DNA of 64,000 nt from Okapia johnstoni (taxonomy: Eukaryota; Chordata; Mammalia; Artiodactyla; Giraffidae): NCBI GenBank assembly GCA_024291935.2, contig CM044312.1, positions 74,915,001 to 74,979,000 of the forward strand, written 5' to 3'. The notes beneath the pieces are model-generated. The model did not search any database. It was not told where the DNA came from and saw only the letters and a list, made by a program, of their open reading frames with translations. Positions 22,885 to 34,170 of this stretch are shown here, piece after piece; within the stretch, counting starts at the first letter, position 1, and each line of letters begins with the position of its first letter. A program made the translations under genes and the position numbers.

Positions 22885-23025
22885 TACAAGGGTTGTCAAG
22901 TTTTTTCTATAGAGGACAGATTTTTTTCAGACTTTTGGGGTTTTATGCAGCTACTTAACTCAGCCATTGTAGCACAGAAGTAGTCACAGACACAATGCAA
23001 ACAAATGAGGCTGGCTGTGTTCCCA
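22885..23025 (-). mobile_element. hAT-type DNA transposon fossil, cut by BovB
   Basis: 'ACAAGGGTTGTCAAGTTTTTTCTATAGAGGACAGATT', 'CAACTCAGCCATTGTAGCACAGAAGTAGTCACAGACA', 'AATGAGGCTGGCTGTGTTCC' follow the common mammalian repeat beginning 'GGTTGGCAAACTTTTTCTGTAAAGGGCC'. The second half is not found after the adjacent BovB, so the insertion came with a deletion or the copy was already partial. Exact family name uncertain; orientation given is nominal. Confidence 0.5.
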
Positions 23026-24930
23026 TCAGTTCAGTTCAGTTGCTCAGTCCTGTCCGACTCTTTGCAAACCCATGGACTGCAGCACACCAGGCTTCCTTAT
23101 CCATCATCAACTCCCAGAGTTTACTCAAACTCATGTCCATTGAGTTGGTGATGCCCTCCAACCATCTCATTCTCTGTCACCCCCTTCTCCTCTGGCCTTC
23201 AATCTTTCCCAGCATCAGGGTCTTTTCCAAGGAGTCAGCTCTTCACATCAGGTGGCCAAAGTACTGAAATTTCAGCTTCAATATTAGTCATTCCAATGAA
23301 TACTCAGGACTGATCTCCTTTAGGATGGACTGGTTGGATCTCCTTGCAGTCCAAGGGACTCTCAAGAGTCTTTTCCAATATGACAGTTCAAAAGCATCAA
23401 TTCTTCGGTACTCAGCTTTCTTTATAGTCCAATTCTCACATCCATACATGACTACTAGAAAAATCATAGCTTTGACTAGACAGACCTTTGTTGGCAAAGT
23501 AATGTCTCTGCTTTTTAATATGGTATCTTAGTTGGTCATAACTTTTCTTCCTAGGAGCAAGTGTCTTTTAGTTTCATGGCGGCAGTCACTGTCTGCAGTG
23601 ATTCTGTAGCCCAGGAAAATGAAGTCTGTCACTCTTTCCATTGTTTCTCCGTTTATTTGCAATGAAATGATGGGACTGGATGCCATGATCCTAGTTTTCT
23701 GAATGTTGAGCTTTAAGCCAACTTTTTCACTCTCCTCTATCACTTTCATCAAGAGGCTCCTTAGTTCTTCTTTGCTTTCTGCCATGAGGGTGATGTCATC
23801 TGAATATCTGAGGTTATTGATATTTCTCTTGGCAATCTTGATTCCAGTCGTGCTTCTTCCAGCTCAGCATTTCACATGATGTACTCTGCATATAAGTTAA
23901 ATAAGCAGGGTGATAATATACAGCCTTGATGTACTCTTTTCCCAATTTGGAACCAGTCTGTTGTTCCATGTCCAGTTCTAACTGCTGCTTCTTGACTTGC
24001 ATACAGATTTTTCAGGAGGCAGGTCAGGTGGTCTGGTATTCCCATCTCTGAAAGAATTTTCCACAGTGTGTTGTTATCCACACTGTCAAAGGCTTTGGCA
24101 TAGTCAATAAAGCAGAAGTAGATGTTTTTCTGGAACTCTCTTGCTTTTTCAGTGATCCAACAGATGTTAGCAATTTGATCTCTGGATCCTCTGCCTTTTC
24201 TAAAACCAGCTTTAACATCTGGAAGTTTACGGTTCATGTATTGCTGAAGCTTGGCTTGGAGAATTTAGAGCATTACTTTGCTAGTGTGTGAGATGAGTAC
24301 AATTGTGCAGTAGTTTGAACATTTTTTGGCATTGCCTTTCCCTAGGGTTGGAATGAAAACTCAACTTTTCCAGTCCTGTGGCCACTGCTGAGTTTTCCAA
24401 ATTTGCTGGCATATTGAGCGCAGCACTTTCACAGCATCATCTTTTAGTATTTGAAGTAGCTCAACTGGAATTCCATCACCTCCACTACCTTTGTTTGTAG
24501 TGATGCTTCCTAGGGCCACTTGACTTCCCATTCCAGGTTGCACGGCTCTAGGTGAGTGATCACACCATCGTGGTTATCTGGGTCATGAAGATCTTTTTTG
24601 TATAGTTCTGTGTATTGTTGCCACCTCTTCTTAATATCTTCTGCTTCTGTTAGGTCAATACCATTTCTGTCCTTTATTGCATGAAGTGTTCCCTTGGTAT
24701 TAGTTGTTTTCTTGAAGAGATCTCTAATCTTTCCCATTCTATTGTTATCCTCTATTTCTTTGCATTGATCACTGAGGAAGGCTTTCTTATCTCTCCTTGC
24801 TAATCTTTGGAACTCTGCATTCAAATGGGTATATGTTTCCTTTTCTCCTTGCCTTTAGCTTCTCTTCTTTTCATAGCTATTTGTAAGGCCTCCTCAGACA
24901 ACCATTTTGCCTTCTGCATTTCTTTTTCTT
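23026..24930 (-). mobile_element. 5'-truncated BovB LINE, copy b
   Basis: Reverse orientation: the 3' end lies at the left ('TCAGTTCAGTTCAGTTGCTCAG') and the copy runs back to just after the endonuclease domain ('GAAATGCAGAAGGCAAAATGG' on the minus strand). Broken ORF2 pieces include 24510-24824 (linker before RT), 23872-24237 (RT with 'FCFIDYAKAFDSVD' and 'GCILSPCLFNLYAEYIM'), 23528-23785 and 23288-23497 (C-terminal region). The catalytic box reads YSDD (Asp-Asp codons at 23795-23800). Several frameshifts. No clear target-site duplication. Confidence 0.9.
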
Positions 24931-25116
24931 AAAACAAGAACCAAAAAAAAAACACTGGTTGGTAGAAATTGCTCTGTGAGAAATACTGAAAAACATTCCT
25001 CTGATAAAATCATACATATAACTCAAGCCCTCTAGGCAGGTAGTCAAAGCTCTCTACTGTCTGACCCAAACCCTATTTTCAGTTTTTTCTTTCTCCTATG
25101 TCTCTTTGCATACCTC

Positions 25117-25335
25117 ATGTGCTAAGTCACTTTAGTTGTGTCTGACTCTTTGCGACCCCATAGACTGTATGTAGCCCACCAGGCTCCTCTGTCCATGGGG
25201 TTTTCCAGACAAGAATACTGGAGTGGGTTGCCATTTCCTTCTCCAGGCGATCTTCCCAGCCCAGGGATGGAACCCTCATCTCTTACGTCTCCTGCATTGG
25301 CAGGAGGATTCTTTACCCCCAGCACCACCTGGGAA
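25117..25335 (-). mobile_element. Bov-tA SINE with target-site duplication
   Basis: Reverse copy running from 'GCTAAGTCACTTTAGTTGTGTCTGAC' to the tRNA-derived 'CACCACCTGGGAAG'. GCATACCTC flanks it at 25108-25116 and 25336-25344. A small insertion lies in 'GACTGTATGTAGCCC'. Confidence 0.9.
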
Positions 25336-25547
25336 GCATACCTCGTTAGCAACCTCAATAAACCATTCTCTGATCCCTATGAAATTTATTAATTCCATAC
25401 CTGTTTGTCCTACCTCCCTTAATATTTATCATTATTCTACTGTAAAATCTTGCTAAGTGATGCTTAATACTGGAGGATGGTCCTGTCATTGTTTGTCATT
25501 AACTCTGTCAAGTGGTTTTATGCATCTAACACTGGAGAGTCATGGAA

Positions 25548-25790
25548 AAAGGATGGAATTTGGGGTTGGACATATATAGGTTTGAATCTCAGCTTTGCCA
25601 CTTGTAAGTTTTATGACTTTGTGCAAAATACTTTTCCTTTTTGAAGCTTATTTTTTTCCATCTGTGACACTGAATAATTAATGCCTGCATAGAATATGGT
25701 GGTTAGGAATAAATTAAATAATTCAATGTGGCAAATTGAACAATTCAATGAGATAGTGAAAACAGGTGCTTAGGGAAAGTCAGGTGTACC
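25548..25790 (-). mobile_element. MIR SINE
   Basis: Plus-strand text 'GGTTTGAATCTCAGCTTTGCCACTTGTAAGTTTTATGACTTTGTGCAAAATACTT' and 'AGGAATAAATTAAATAATTCAATG' follow the common reverse MIR pattern ('...tctgccacttactagctgtgtgacc...'). Diverged. Confidence 0.65.
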
Positions 25791-26074
25791 CCACCTCCTC
25801 CCACTTCTAGGGTGTCATAATTTAAAAAATTAAATAAATAAATAAAATATTTCTTAATAAACATTTACTTATGTTTATAGGTGAGTCACTCAATAAAATG
25901 TACCTATTTTTATTGAACATAATTAAGGTAGTAAGGCAGAGAAAATAAAAGGCCAGGGCAATGAAACAGAAAAGAGATTTTTATTTTTTTATTTTTAATA
26001 TACAGACCTAAACACTTAGGGGAATTAGATAATTACATTAATGATAATTGTGGCATATCAGAATTTTAAGTACA

Positions 26075-26330
26075 GGGCTTCCTTGGTGACTCAGCGTTAA
26101 GAATCCACCTACCAAAGCAGGAGACACAGGTTTAATCCCTTGTCGGGGAAGATCACAAAGGCTGCAGAGTAACTAAGCCCATGAACCCCAGCTACTGAAG
26201 CCCACATGCCCTCGAGCCCGTGTTCCACACAAGAGAAGCCCACATACTGCAACTATAGACCCCACTAGTGGCAACTAGAGAAAAGCCCACATAGCAACAA
26301 AGACCCAGCACAGCCATAAATAAATAAATG
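26075..26330 (+). mobile_element. CHR-type SINE (cetartiodactyl)
   Basis: tRNA-like head 'GGGCTTCCTTGGTGACTCAGCG', 'GGAGACACAGGTTTAATCCC', then the CHR body of repeated 'CAACTA.TGAAGCCC' units and the 'AGACCCAGCACAGCCATAAATAAATAAATG' tail. Shared by ruminants, hippos and whales, so older than the Bov-tA copies nearby. Confidence 0.85.
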
Positions 26331-26463
26331 TTTAAAAAATGTATCATTCAATAAGTGGTATGAACTACTACAGATTGGAACAAACAATCAAAAAAGATGT
26401 TTCCAATAGCACAAAAGAGTAAACATTTAAAAGAATGAAGTTATAGGGATGAAAGATAAGGAT

Positions 26464-26684
26464 AAGGGATAGTTAAGGAGTTTGGAATGGACATGTACAT
26501 GTTGCTATATTTAAAATGAATAACCAAAAGGACTTACTCTGGAACTCAGCCTAATGTTACATGGCAACCTGGATGGGAGGGGAGTTTGGGAGTGAACATA
26601 CATATATTGTTGAGTCCCTTTACTGGTCACCTGAAACTATCGCAACATTCTTAATCAACTATATCCCAGTACAAAATAAAATGT
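26464..26684 (+). mobile_element. Older artiodactyl L1 3' UTR fragment
   Basis: 'GGAGTTTGGAATGGACATGTACATGTTGCTATATTTAAAATG', 'AACCAAAAGGACTTACT', 'CAACTATATCCCAGTACAAAATAAAATG' is an L1 3' UTR ending just before the target-site duplication of the next L1. It may be the target of that later insertion. Confidence 0.65.
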
Positions 26685-26698
26685 TTAAAAGATTTTTA

Positions 26699-28671
26699 TT
26701 TTTATTTTTTTTAATTTTTATTTTATTTATTTATTTATTTATTTATTTATTTTAGTTGGGGGCTAATTACTTTACAATATTGTAGTAGTTTTTGCCATAC
26801 ATTGACATGAATCAGCCATGGGTTCACATGTGCTCCCCCTCCCGAACCCTCCTCCCACCTCCCTCCCCTTCCCATCCCTCTGTGTCATCCCAACGCTGCA
26901 TCCCTGAGCATCCGTCCCATGCATAAAACATGGAATGGTGTTCCGCTTCACATATGAAAATATACATGTTTCAATGTTATTGTCCCAGAACGTCCCACCC
27001 TCACCTTCTCCCTCAGAGTCCACAGGGCTGTTCTATGCATCTGTGTCTCTTATTCTGTCTCACATATAGGGTTACCATTACCATCTTTCAAATTCCATAT
27101 ACATGCATTAGTATACTGTATTGGTGCTTTTCTTTCTGGCTCACTTCACTCTGTATAATGGGCTCCAGTTTCATCCATCTCAATAGAACCGATTCAAATG
27201 TATTTTTTTTAATGGCTGAGTAATATTCCATTGTGTATATGTACCACAGCTTCCTTATCCATTCGTCTGCCAATGGACATCTAGGTTGCTTCCATGTCCT
27301 GGCTATTTTGTAAACAGTGCTGCGATGAACATTGGGGTACACGCATCTCTTTCAATTCTGGTTTCCTCGGTGTGTATGCCTAGCAGTGGGATTGCTGGGT
27401 CATATGGCAGTTCTATTCCCAGTTTTTTAAGGAATCTCCACACTGTTCTCCATAGTGGCTGTACTAGTTTGCATTCCCACCAACAGTGTAAGAGGGTTCC
27501 CTTTTCTCCACACCCTCTCCAGCATTTATTGCTTGTAGACTTTTGGATAGCAGCCATTCTGACTGGTGTGTAATGGTACCTCATTGTGGTTTTGATTTGC
27601 ATTTCTCAAATAATGAGTGATGTTGAGCATCTTTTCATGTGTTTGTTAGCTATCTGTATGTCTTCTTTGGAGAGATGTCTGTTTAGTTCTTTGGCCCATT
27701 TTTTGATTGGGTCGTTTATTTTTCTGGAATTCAGCTGCAGGAGTTGCTTGTATATTTTTGAGATTAATTGTTTGTCTGTTGCTTCGTTTGCTATTATTTT
27801 CTCCCATTCTGAAGGCTGTCTTTTCACCTTGCTCCAAGTTTCCTTTGTTGTGCAAAAGCTTTTAATTTTAATTAGGTCCCATTTGTTTATTTTTGCTTTT
27901 ATTTCCAATATTCTGGGGGGTGGGTCATGAAGGATCCTGCTGTGATTTATGTCAGAGAGTGTTTTGCCTATGTTTTCCTCTAGGAGTTTTATAGTTTCTG
28001 GTCTTACATTTAGACCTTTAATCCATTTTGAGTTTACTTTTGTGTATGGTGTTAGGAAGTGTTCTAGTTTCATTCTTTTACAAGTGGTTGACCAGTTTTC
28101 CCAGCACCACTTGTTAAAGAGATTGTCTTTTCTCCATTGTATACTCTTGCCTCCTTTGTCGAAGATAAGGTGCCCATAGGTGCGTGGGTTTATCTCTGGG
28201 CTTTCTATTTTGTTCCATTGATCTATATTTCTATCCTTGTGCCAGTACCACACTGTCTTGATGACTGTGGCTTTGTGGTAGAGCTTGAAGTCAGGCAGGT
28301 TGATTCCTCCAGTTCCATTCTTCTTTCTCAAGATTGCTTTGGCTATTCGAGGTTTCTTATACTTCCATACAAATTGTGAAATGATTTGTTCTAGTTCTGT
28401 GAAAAATATCATTGGTAGCTTGATAGGGATTGCATTGAATCTATAGATTACTTTGGGTAGTATACTCATTTTCACTATATTAATTCTTCCAATCCATGAA
28501 CACGGTATATTTCTCCATCTGTTTGTGTCCTCTTTGATTTCTTTCATCAGTGTTTTATAGTTTTCTATATATAAGTCTTTTGTTTCTTTAGGTAGAAATA
28601 TTCCTAAGTATTTTATTCTTTTTGTTGCAATGGTGAATGGTATTGTTTCCTTAATTTCTCTTTCTGTATTC
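26699..28671 (-). mobile_element. Young artiodactyl L1, 5'-truncated, reverse, with 14-bp target-site duplication
   Basis: On the minus strand it carries the last 60% or so of ORF2, the 3' UTR and an A-rich tail (T-rich run 26699-26755 on the plus strand). TTAAAAGATTTTTA occurs at 26685-26698 and 28672-28685 and bounds it exactly, showing target-primed insertion. The 3' UTR has a C-rich plus-strand run at 26835-26879 (G-rich on the L1 sense strand). It is very similar to the opposite-strand L1 starting near 29003. Confidence 0.93.
27088..28547 (-). pseudogene. L1 ORF2 C-terminal region, broken
   Basis: Frames at 27606-28547 (313 aa), 27303-27602 and 27088-27342 are consecutive pieces of L1 ORF2, the endonuclease/reverse-transcriptase protein. 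The retained part lies downstream of the RT catalytic box and includes the '[17 protein letters not shown]' region and the C-terminal Cys-rich motif C-x3-C-x7-H-x4-C ('[18 protein letters not shown]'). A TGA interrupts just before '[12 protein letters not shown]', and a frame change lies near 27303-27342. The catalytic half is absent, so no activity is possible. Confidence 0.88.
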
Positions 28672-29002
28672 TTAAAAGATTTTTAAAAAGTAATTGATAA
28701 ATGAAAGTTAGATTACTAGATACATAAGGTTATGCTTAAAAAGCTGCTTTAGTCAAAATTATTATTAATATGTATTTCTGCTTATTAATCATAATAAAAA
28801 TAGAAATAAAATTGGAAATTACAGGGGGAAATGAGGCTATTAAAACAAATGAAGAAAGTGTGAGTGAATCTAGTCACAATATTGTCACACAGAAAGGTTT
28901 TCTGAATAGCTTTAACTAAAGGATTGAAAAATTTGATCTTATAAAATTAACAACAAAACTTTTAGAAGATAATAGATTTCAGAACCAAAATTGAAAAATT
29001 AA

Positions 29003-31314
29003 TATTTAATAACAAACCCACAGCAAACATTATCCTCAATGGTGAAAAATTGAAAGCATTTCCCCTAAAGTCAGGAACAAGGCAAGGGTGCCCACTTTCT
29101 CCACTACTATTCAACATAGTTTTGGAAGTTTTTGCCACAGCAATCAGAGCGGAAAAAGAAATAAAAGGAATCCAGATAGGAAAACAAGAAGTAAAACTCT
29201 CACTGTTTGCAGATGACATGATCCTCTACATTGAAAACCCTAAAGATTCTACCAGAAAATTACTAGAGCTAATCAATGAATATAGTAAAGTTGCAGGATA
29301 TAAAATTAACACACAGAAATCCCTTGAATTCCTATACACCAATAATGAGAAAACAGAAAGAGAAATTAAGGAAACAATACCATTCACCATTGCAACAAGA
29401 AGAATAAAATACTTAGGAATATATCTACCTAAAGAAACAAAAGACTTATATATAGAAAACTATAAAACACTGATGAAAGAAATCAAAGCGGACACAAACA
29501 GATGGAGAAATATACCATGTTCATGGATTGGAAGAATTAATATAGTGAAAATGAGTATACTACCCAAAGCAATCTATAGATTCAGTGCAATCCCTATCAA
29601 GCTACCAATGGTATTTTTCACAGAACTAGAACAAATCATTCACAATTTGTATGGAAATATAAGAAACCTCGAATAGCCAAAGCAATCTTGAGAAAGAAGA
29701 ATGGAACTGGAAGAATCAACCTGCCTGACTTCAGGCTCTACCACAAAGCCACAGTCATCAAGACAGTGTGGTACTGGCACAAGGACAGAAATATAGATCA
29801 ATGGAACAAAATAGAAAGCCCAGAGATAAATCCATGCACCTATGGACACCTTATCTTTGACAAAGGAGGCAAAAATATACAATGGAGAAAAGACAATCTC
29901 TTTAACAAGTGGTGCTGGGAAAACTGGTCAACCACTTGTAAAGGAATGAAACTAGAAAACTTTCTAACACCATACAAAAAAATAAACTCAAAATGGATTA
30001 AAGATCTAAACGTAAGACCAGAAACTATAAAACTCCTAGAGGAAAACATAGGCAAAACACTCTCTGACATAAATCACAGCAGGATCCTCCATGACTCACC
30101 TCCCAGAATATTGGAAATAAAAGCAAAAATAAACAAATGGGACCTAATTAAAATTAAAAGCTTTTGCACAACAAAGGAAACTAGGAGCAAGGTGAAAAGA
30201 CAGCCTTCAGAATGGGAGAAAATAATAGCAAACGAAGCAACAGACAAACAATTAATCTCAAAAATATACAAGCAACTCCTGCAGCTGAATTCCAGAAAAA
30301 TAAACGACCCAATCAAAAAATGGGCCAAAGAACTAAACAGACATCTCTCCAAAGAAGACATACAGATAGCTAACAAACACATGAAAAGATGCTCAACATC
30401 ACTCATTATTTGAGAAATGCAAATCAAAACCACAATGAGGTACCATTACACACCAGTCAGAATGGCTGCTATCCAAAAGTCTACAAGCAATAAATGCTGG
30501 AGAGGGTGTGGAGAAAAGGGAACCCTCTTACACTGTTGGTGGGAATGCAAACTAGTACAGCCACTATGGAGAACAGTGTGGAGATTCCTTAAAAAACTGG
30601 GAATAGAACTGCCATATGACCCAGCAATCCCACTGCTAGGCATACACACCGAGGAAACCAGAATTGAAAGAGATGCGTGTACCCCAATGTTCATCGCAGC
30701 ACTGTTTACAATAGCCAGGACATGGAAGCAACCTAGATGTCCATCGGCAGACGAATGGATAAGGAAGCAGTGGTACATATACACAATGGAATATTACTCA
30801 GCCATTAAAAAAAGTACATTTGAATCGGTTCTATTGAGATGGATGAAACTGGAGCCCATTATACAGAGTGAAGTAAGCCAGAAAGAAAAACACCAATACA
30901 GTATACTAATGCATATGTATGGAATTTGAAAGATGGTAACGATAACCCTATATGCGAGATAGAATAAGAGACACAGATGCATAGAACAGTCTTATGGACT
31001 CTGAGGGAGATGGTGAGGGTGGGACGTTCTGGGACAATAGCATTGAAACACGTATATTATCATATGTGAAACAGAACACCATTCCAGGTTCGATGCATGA
31101 GACAAATGCTCAGGGCTGGGGCAATGGGATAACCCAGAGGGATGGGATGGGGAGAGAGGTGGGAGGGGGGTTCAGGATGGGGAACACATGTAAATCCATG
31201 GCTGATTCATGTCAAAGTATGGCAAAAACCACTACAATATTGTAAAGTAATTAGCCCCCAACTAAAATAAATAAATTTATTAAAAATAAAAAACAATAAA
31301 ATTAAAAAAAAAAA
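29003..31314 (+). mobile_element. Young artiodactyl L1, 5'-truncated, forward
   Basis: Begins in ORF2 close to 'CCCACAGCAAACATTATCCTCAATGG' and runs through the rest of ORF2 and the 3' UTR to an A-rich tail at 31303-31314. Possible imperfect target-site duplication: AATTGAAAAATTA (about 28989-29001) versus AATTTAAAAATCA after the tail. The 3' UTR carries G-runs at 31144-31182. Near-identity to the reverse L1 at 26699-28671 over about 1.96 kb makes this pair a large inverted repeat. Confidence 0.9.
29050..30929 (+). pseudogene. L1 ORF2 from RT catalytic region to C-terminus, broken
   Basis: Three frame pieces: 29050-29676 (208 aa), 29688-30413 (241 aa) and 30417-30929 (170 aa). The first contains '[14 protein letters not shown]' and the catalytic FADD box at about residues 53-56, both intact. 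A single T is missing near 29639-29641 compared with the opposite-strand copy (CATTCAC against CATTTCAC), which shifts the frame. A TGA at 30411-30413 splits the last two pieces at the same place as in the opposite-strand copy. The C-terminal Cys-rich motif is intact. Endonuclease and ORF1 are missing. Confidence 0.9.
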
Positions 31315-31527
31315 CAATTTAAAAATCATTTTATGTATATAACCAAATAGAATTTTCTTAATTTATAAAGAACTTATGCAAATCAATAAGAAAAGATGAA
31401 CAAACCAAATTCTTAAAAGAGCAAGGCATTTTTTCAAAAAATACAAATAACAATAAATTGCATGTAAAAGATGCTCAATTTCAGTATCAATGGAAAAATG
31501 CAAATTATGAAAAACTATTTGTTTGTT

Positions 31528-31714
31528 GGTGAAGTCACTCAGTCGTGCCCAATTTTTTTTGACCCCATGGACTATACAGTCCATGGAATTCTCCACGCCA
31601 GAATACTGAAGTGGATAGCCTTTCCCTTCTCTCGCCTTTCCCAACACAGGTATTGAACCCAGGTCTCCCACATTGCAGGCGGATTCTTTACCAGCTGAGC
31701 CACAAGGGAATCCC
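31528..31714 (-). mobile_element. Bov-tA SINE
   Basis: Reverse copy in the old L1M, with a T8 run in the Bov-A part and a shortened middle. The tRNA-derived end reads 'TTTACCAGCTGAGCCACAAGGGAATCCC'. TGGTGAA at 31527-31533 and 31715-31721 is a plausible short target-site duplication. Confidence 0.85.
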
Positions 31715-32256
31715 TGGTGAAAAAGTATATTACTCTGCTATTACACTCTCAAAATTTAAAATACTTTGATTTTTCCAGTGGTGGCCCGGGTGTGGATAAA
31801 TGGTCTGTTGCATACTTTGTTGTAGGGATATAAATTGCTCCATTCTTTCTGGAGGACAATTTCACAACATCTATCAAAATTTAAAATACAAATACCTTTA
31901 GCCCATTGCTTGAAATTTAATCTATTAATATCCTTACAAAAGCCTGTCAAAATTTATGTACAAGGATATTCAGTACAGAAATTTTCATAAGAGCAAAATG
32001 CTAAAAACAAACAAAATGGTTTATCAGAAGAGGACTGATTAATGTATTACAATGTATGTATACAATGGTACACTCTACCATATGATAAACAATAAAATAT
32101 TGATAAATGTTCCAGTGTGAGCAGATCTCTAAGATGCATGTTAGTGGAAAAAAGAAAGATACAGAATTATATATTAAGATCCTTTTTGTGAAAGTAAATT
32201 CAAAACTAATTATGTGTAGGTAAATAAATATATATTTTGGTGAGGGAAAGGAATCA

Positions 32257-32470
32257 CGTTGTTTATGTTTAGTCACTAAGTTGCGAATGACTCTTTTTGT
32301 GACCCCATGAACTGTAGGCCACCAGACTCCTCCATCCATGGGATTTCTCAGGCGAGGATACTGGAGTGGGTTGCCATTTCCTTCTCCAGGGGATCTTCCC
32401 TACCCAGGGATTGAACTCTCATCTCCTGCATTGCAGGTGATTCTTTACTCTTGAGCCACCAGGGAAGCCC
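32257..32470 (-). mobile_element. Bov-tA SINE with target-site duplication
   Basis: Reverse copy in the 3' part of the old L1M. AAAGGAATCA flanks it at 32247-32256 and 32471-32480. Full layout: BovB-derived tail, Bov-A core, tRNA-derived head ending 'GAGCCACCAGGGAAGCCC'. Confidence 0.9.
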
Positions 32471-32610
32471 AAAGGAATCATAAGAAACTGTTAATAATGG
32501 GTGTTTTGAGGGGGAGGAACCTGTGGTAAGCGTTTTGCAGTTTCCTGGAAAACATAATTTTCTAATTTTATGTAATACTTTACATTACTTGTCATAGGAG
32601 TCAAGAGGGT

Positions 32611-34170
32611 AAGGATACGGTACTTGAAAGTTACCGAGAGTAGATCTTAAGCATTCTCACCATCAAAAAAAAAAAAAGTTAACTTTGCGAGGTGTAGAAT
32701 ATGTTCATATATTAACCTTGGTAATCATTGCATAATATATATGTGTATTAACTTATCACATTGTATACTTTAAATGTACACACTTTTATTTGTCATTTAT
32801 ACCCAATTATTACCCAGTAATAACAAATAAAATGGTAAGAATTTGGGCTCCTTTATATATTCTTCTGTAGTTTGAAAAAAAGACACATGTTTTTAAAGGT
32901 TAAGCTAGTCTCAAGAAAATTGTTTCCGAGGAGAGTATGTGGTTTGTATTAGAGTGTGTTAAATACAAGGTAGATAAAGAGAGAACAAGATGCCAAACTC
33001 CAAGAAAATGATCATTTAACAGCTCACTTGATATTTTAGTTTTTTGGTCAATTTTTCTCCTCTCAACAACTATTTCTTAAAATATTTATGAACTCCCAAA
33101 TGTATTTTGTTGAGGAATTACTAGTTCTACATTCTCTATTTTTTTTTCCATTTTTGTTCAATTTCGTAGGACTCCCTTGAGGAAATGTGGTCTTTTATTC
33201 TTTACATTTTCTTATTCATATTTATTCCATGTTTTCTTCCAGAAGCATTTAAGGCAAGATTCAAGTGTATACATGGTCAACACCATAATGGGAAGGGTAG
33301 AAATAACCTGTTCATTGATGTGTACAGTATATTTTAACCAATAAATGGCTTGGGTAGTTTAAACCATCAGGTTGGTACTGTGACTAGAGACAGAATCCTC
33401 AAATTGCATATTGTAAGTCTAACTACATTTCATACATATAATCAACACTGCTTTCAAAATATTTTTAAAAGGCCAGTTGTATAGCTTGTTGTAATGTTGC
33501 AAGATGCTGGTGAAAATTATAGGGCAGATTCAGCCCTACATATACTTTTCCTTGGTGCTGGTCCAAACTATTGTACCTGTCTTGTCACTTTTTTTCCCCC
33601 GCTTCCCACATCAGCTTTCCTAAAAGCCATTATACTTTTTTAAATCTTTATATTAACATTGGTTACATTTTTCTCAGACAACGGAGTCTTCTATTAAGGG
33701 AACTTAAAGTGGGGTAGAATGGGGAGAGGATAGATGAAGTCTATGTGAAGTTTAAATTATTAGCTAAAAATGTAACTTTGACTCAGTATGCTAAAAATTA
33801 TTTTTTGTAATAGAAATTATTTTCCAAGACTTCAAATTTTTTCTCTGACAGTTGTATCTCATTTCCAAATTTCCTTTGATCAAGAAAGCTCCTTTCACTG
33901 TTGTTCTAAAAGTTTCATTCATGATTTCATTTTTTTGTTGCACTTGAAAATTGAAAGTTATAAAGCTATAACCTTAAGATACATTGATGCTGTCAAACTG
34001 AAGGCCATGTAATTTATTCTTTGCATTCTTCCATGGTTCTTAGCATGTCAAGGATGACTAGTCACTTTCATTAAGCACTATGACTTGGGTATGAAAATCC
34101 AAAGATATTGCAGGGCTTGTCAGAATAGCTTAGCTCATTTAGATCTTCTGTGCCATTTATTTTAAAGTTT
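32611..34170. other. Unassigned intergenic stretch
   Basis: AT-rich DNA with poly-A (about 32666-32678) and poly-T patches. No repeat or gene recognised; a 74-codon frame at 33788-34012 has no motif. Confidence 0.4.

Larger units (their letters stand above)
28686..32610 (+). mobile_element. Old L1M ORF2/3' UTR, host of the second young L1
   Basis: Decayed L1M text lies at 28686-29002 ('AGAAAGGTTTTCTGAATAG', 'GAAAAATTTGATCTTATAAAATTAA'). It resumes at 31315 ('TATAAAGAACTTATGCAAATCAATAAG', 'AAGATGCTCAATTTCAGTATCAATGGAAAAATGCAAATTATG', 'TCTGGAGGACAATTT', 'GATCTCTAAGATGCATGTTAGTGGAAAAAAG'). Order is colinear with L1 ORF2, so one L1M was split by the young L1 and later hit by two Bov-tA SINEs. 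Confidence 0.6.

Noticed and set aside
27606..28547. The longest frame (313 codons) as a new protein gene
   Set aside because: It is the C-terminal part of L1 ORF2 inside a 5'-truncated element bounded by a target-site duplication.
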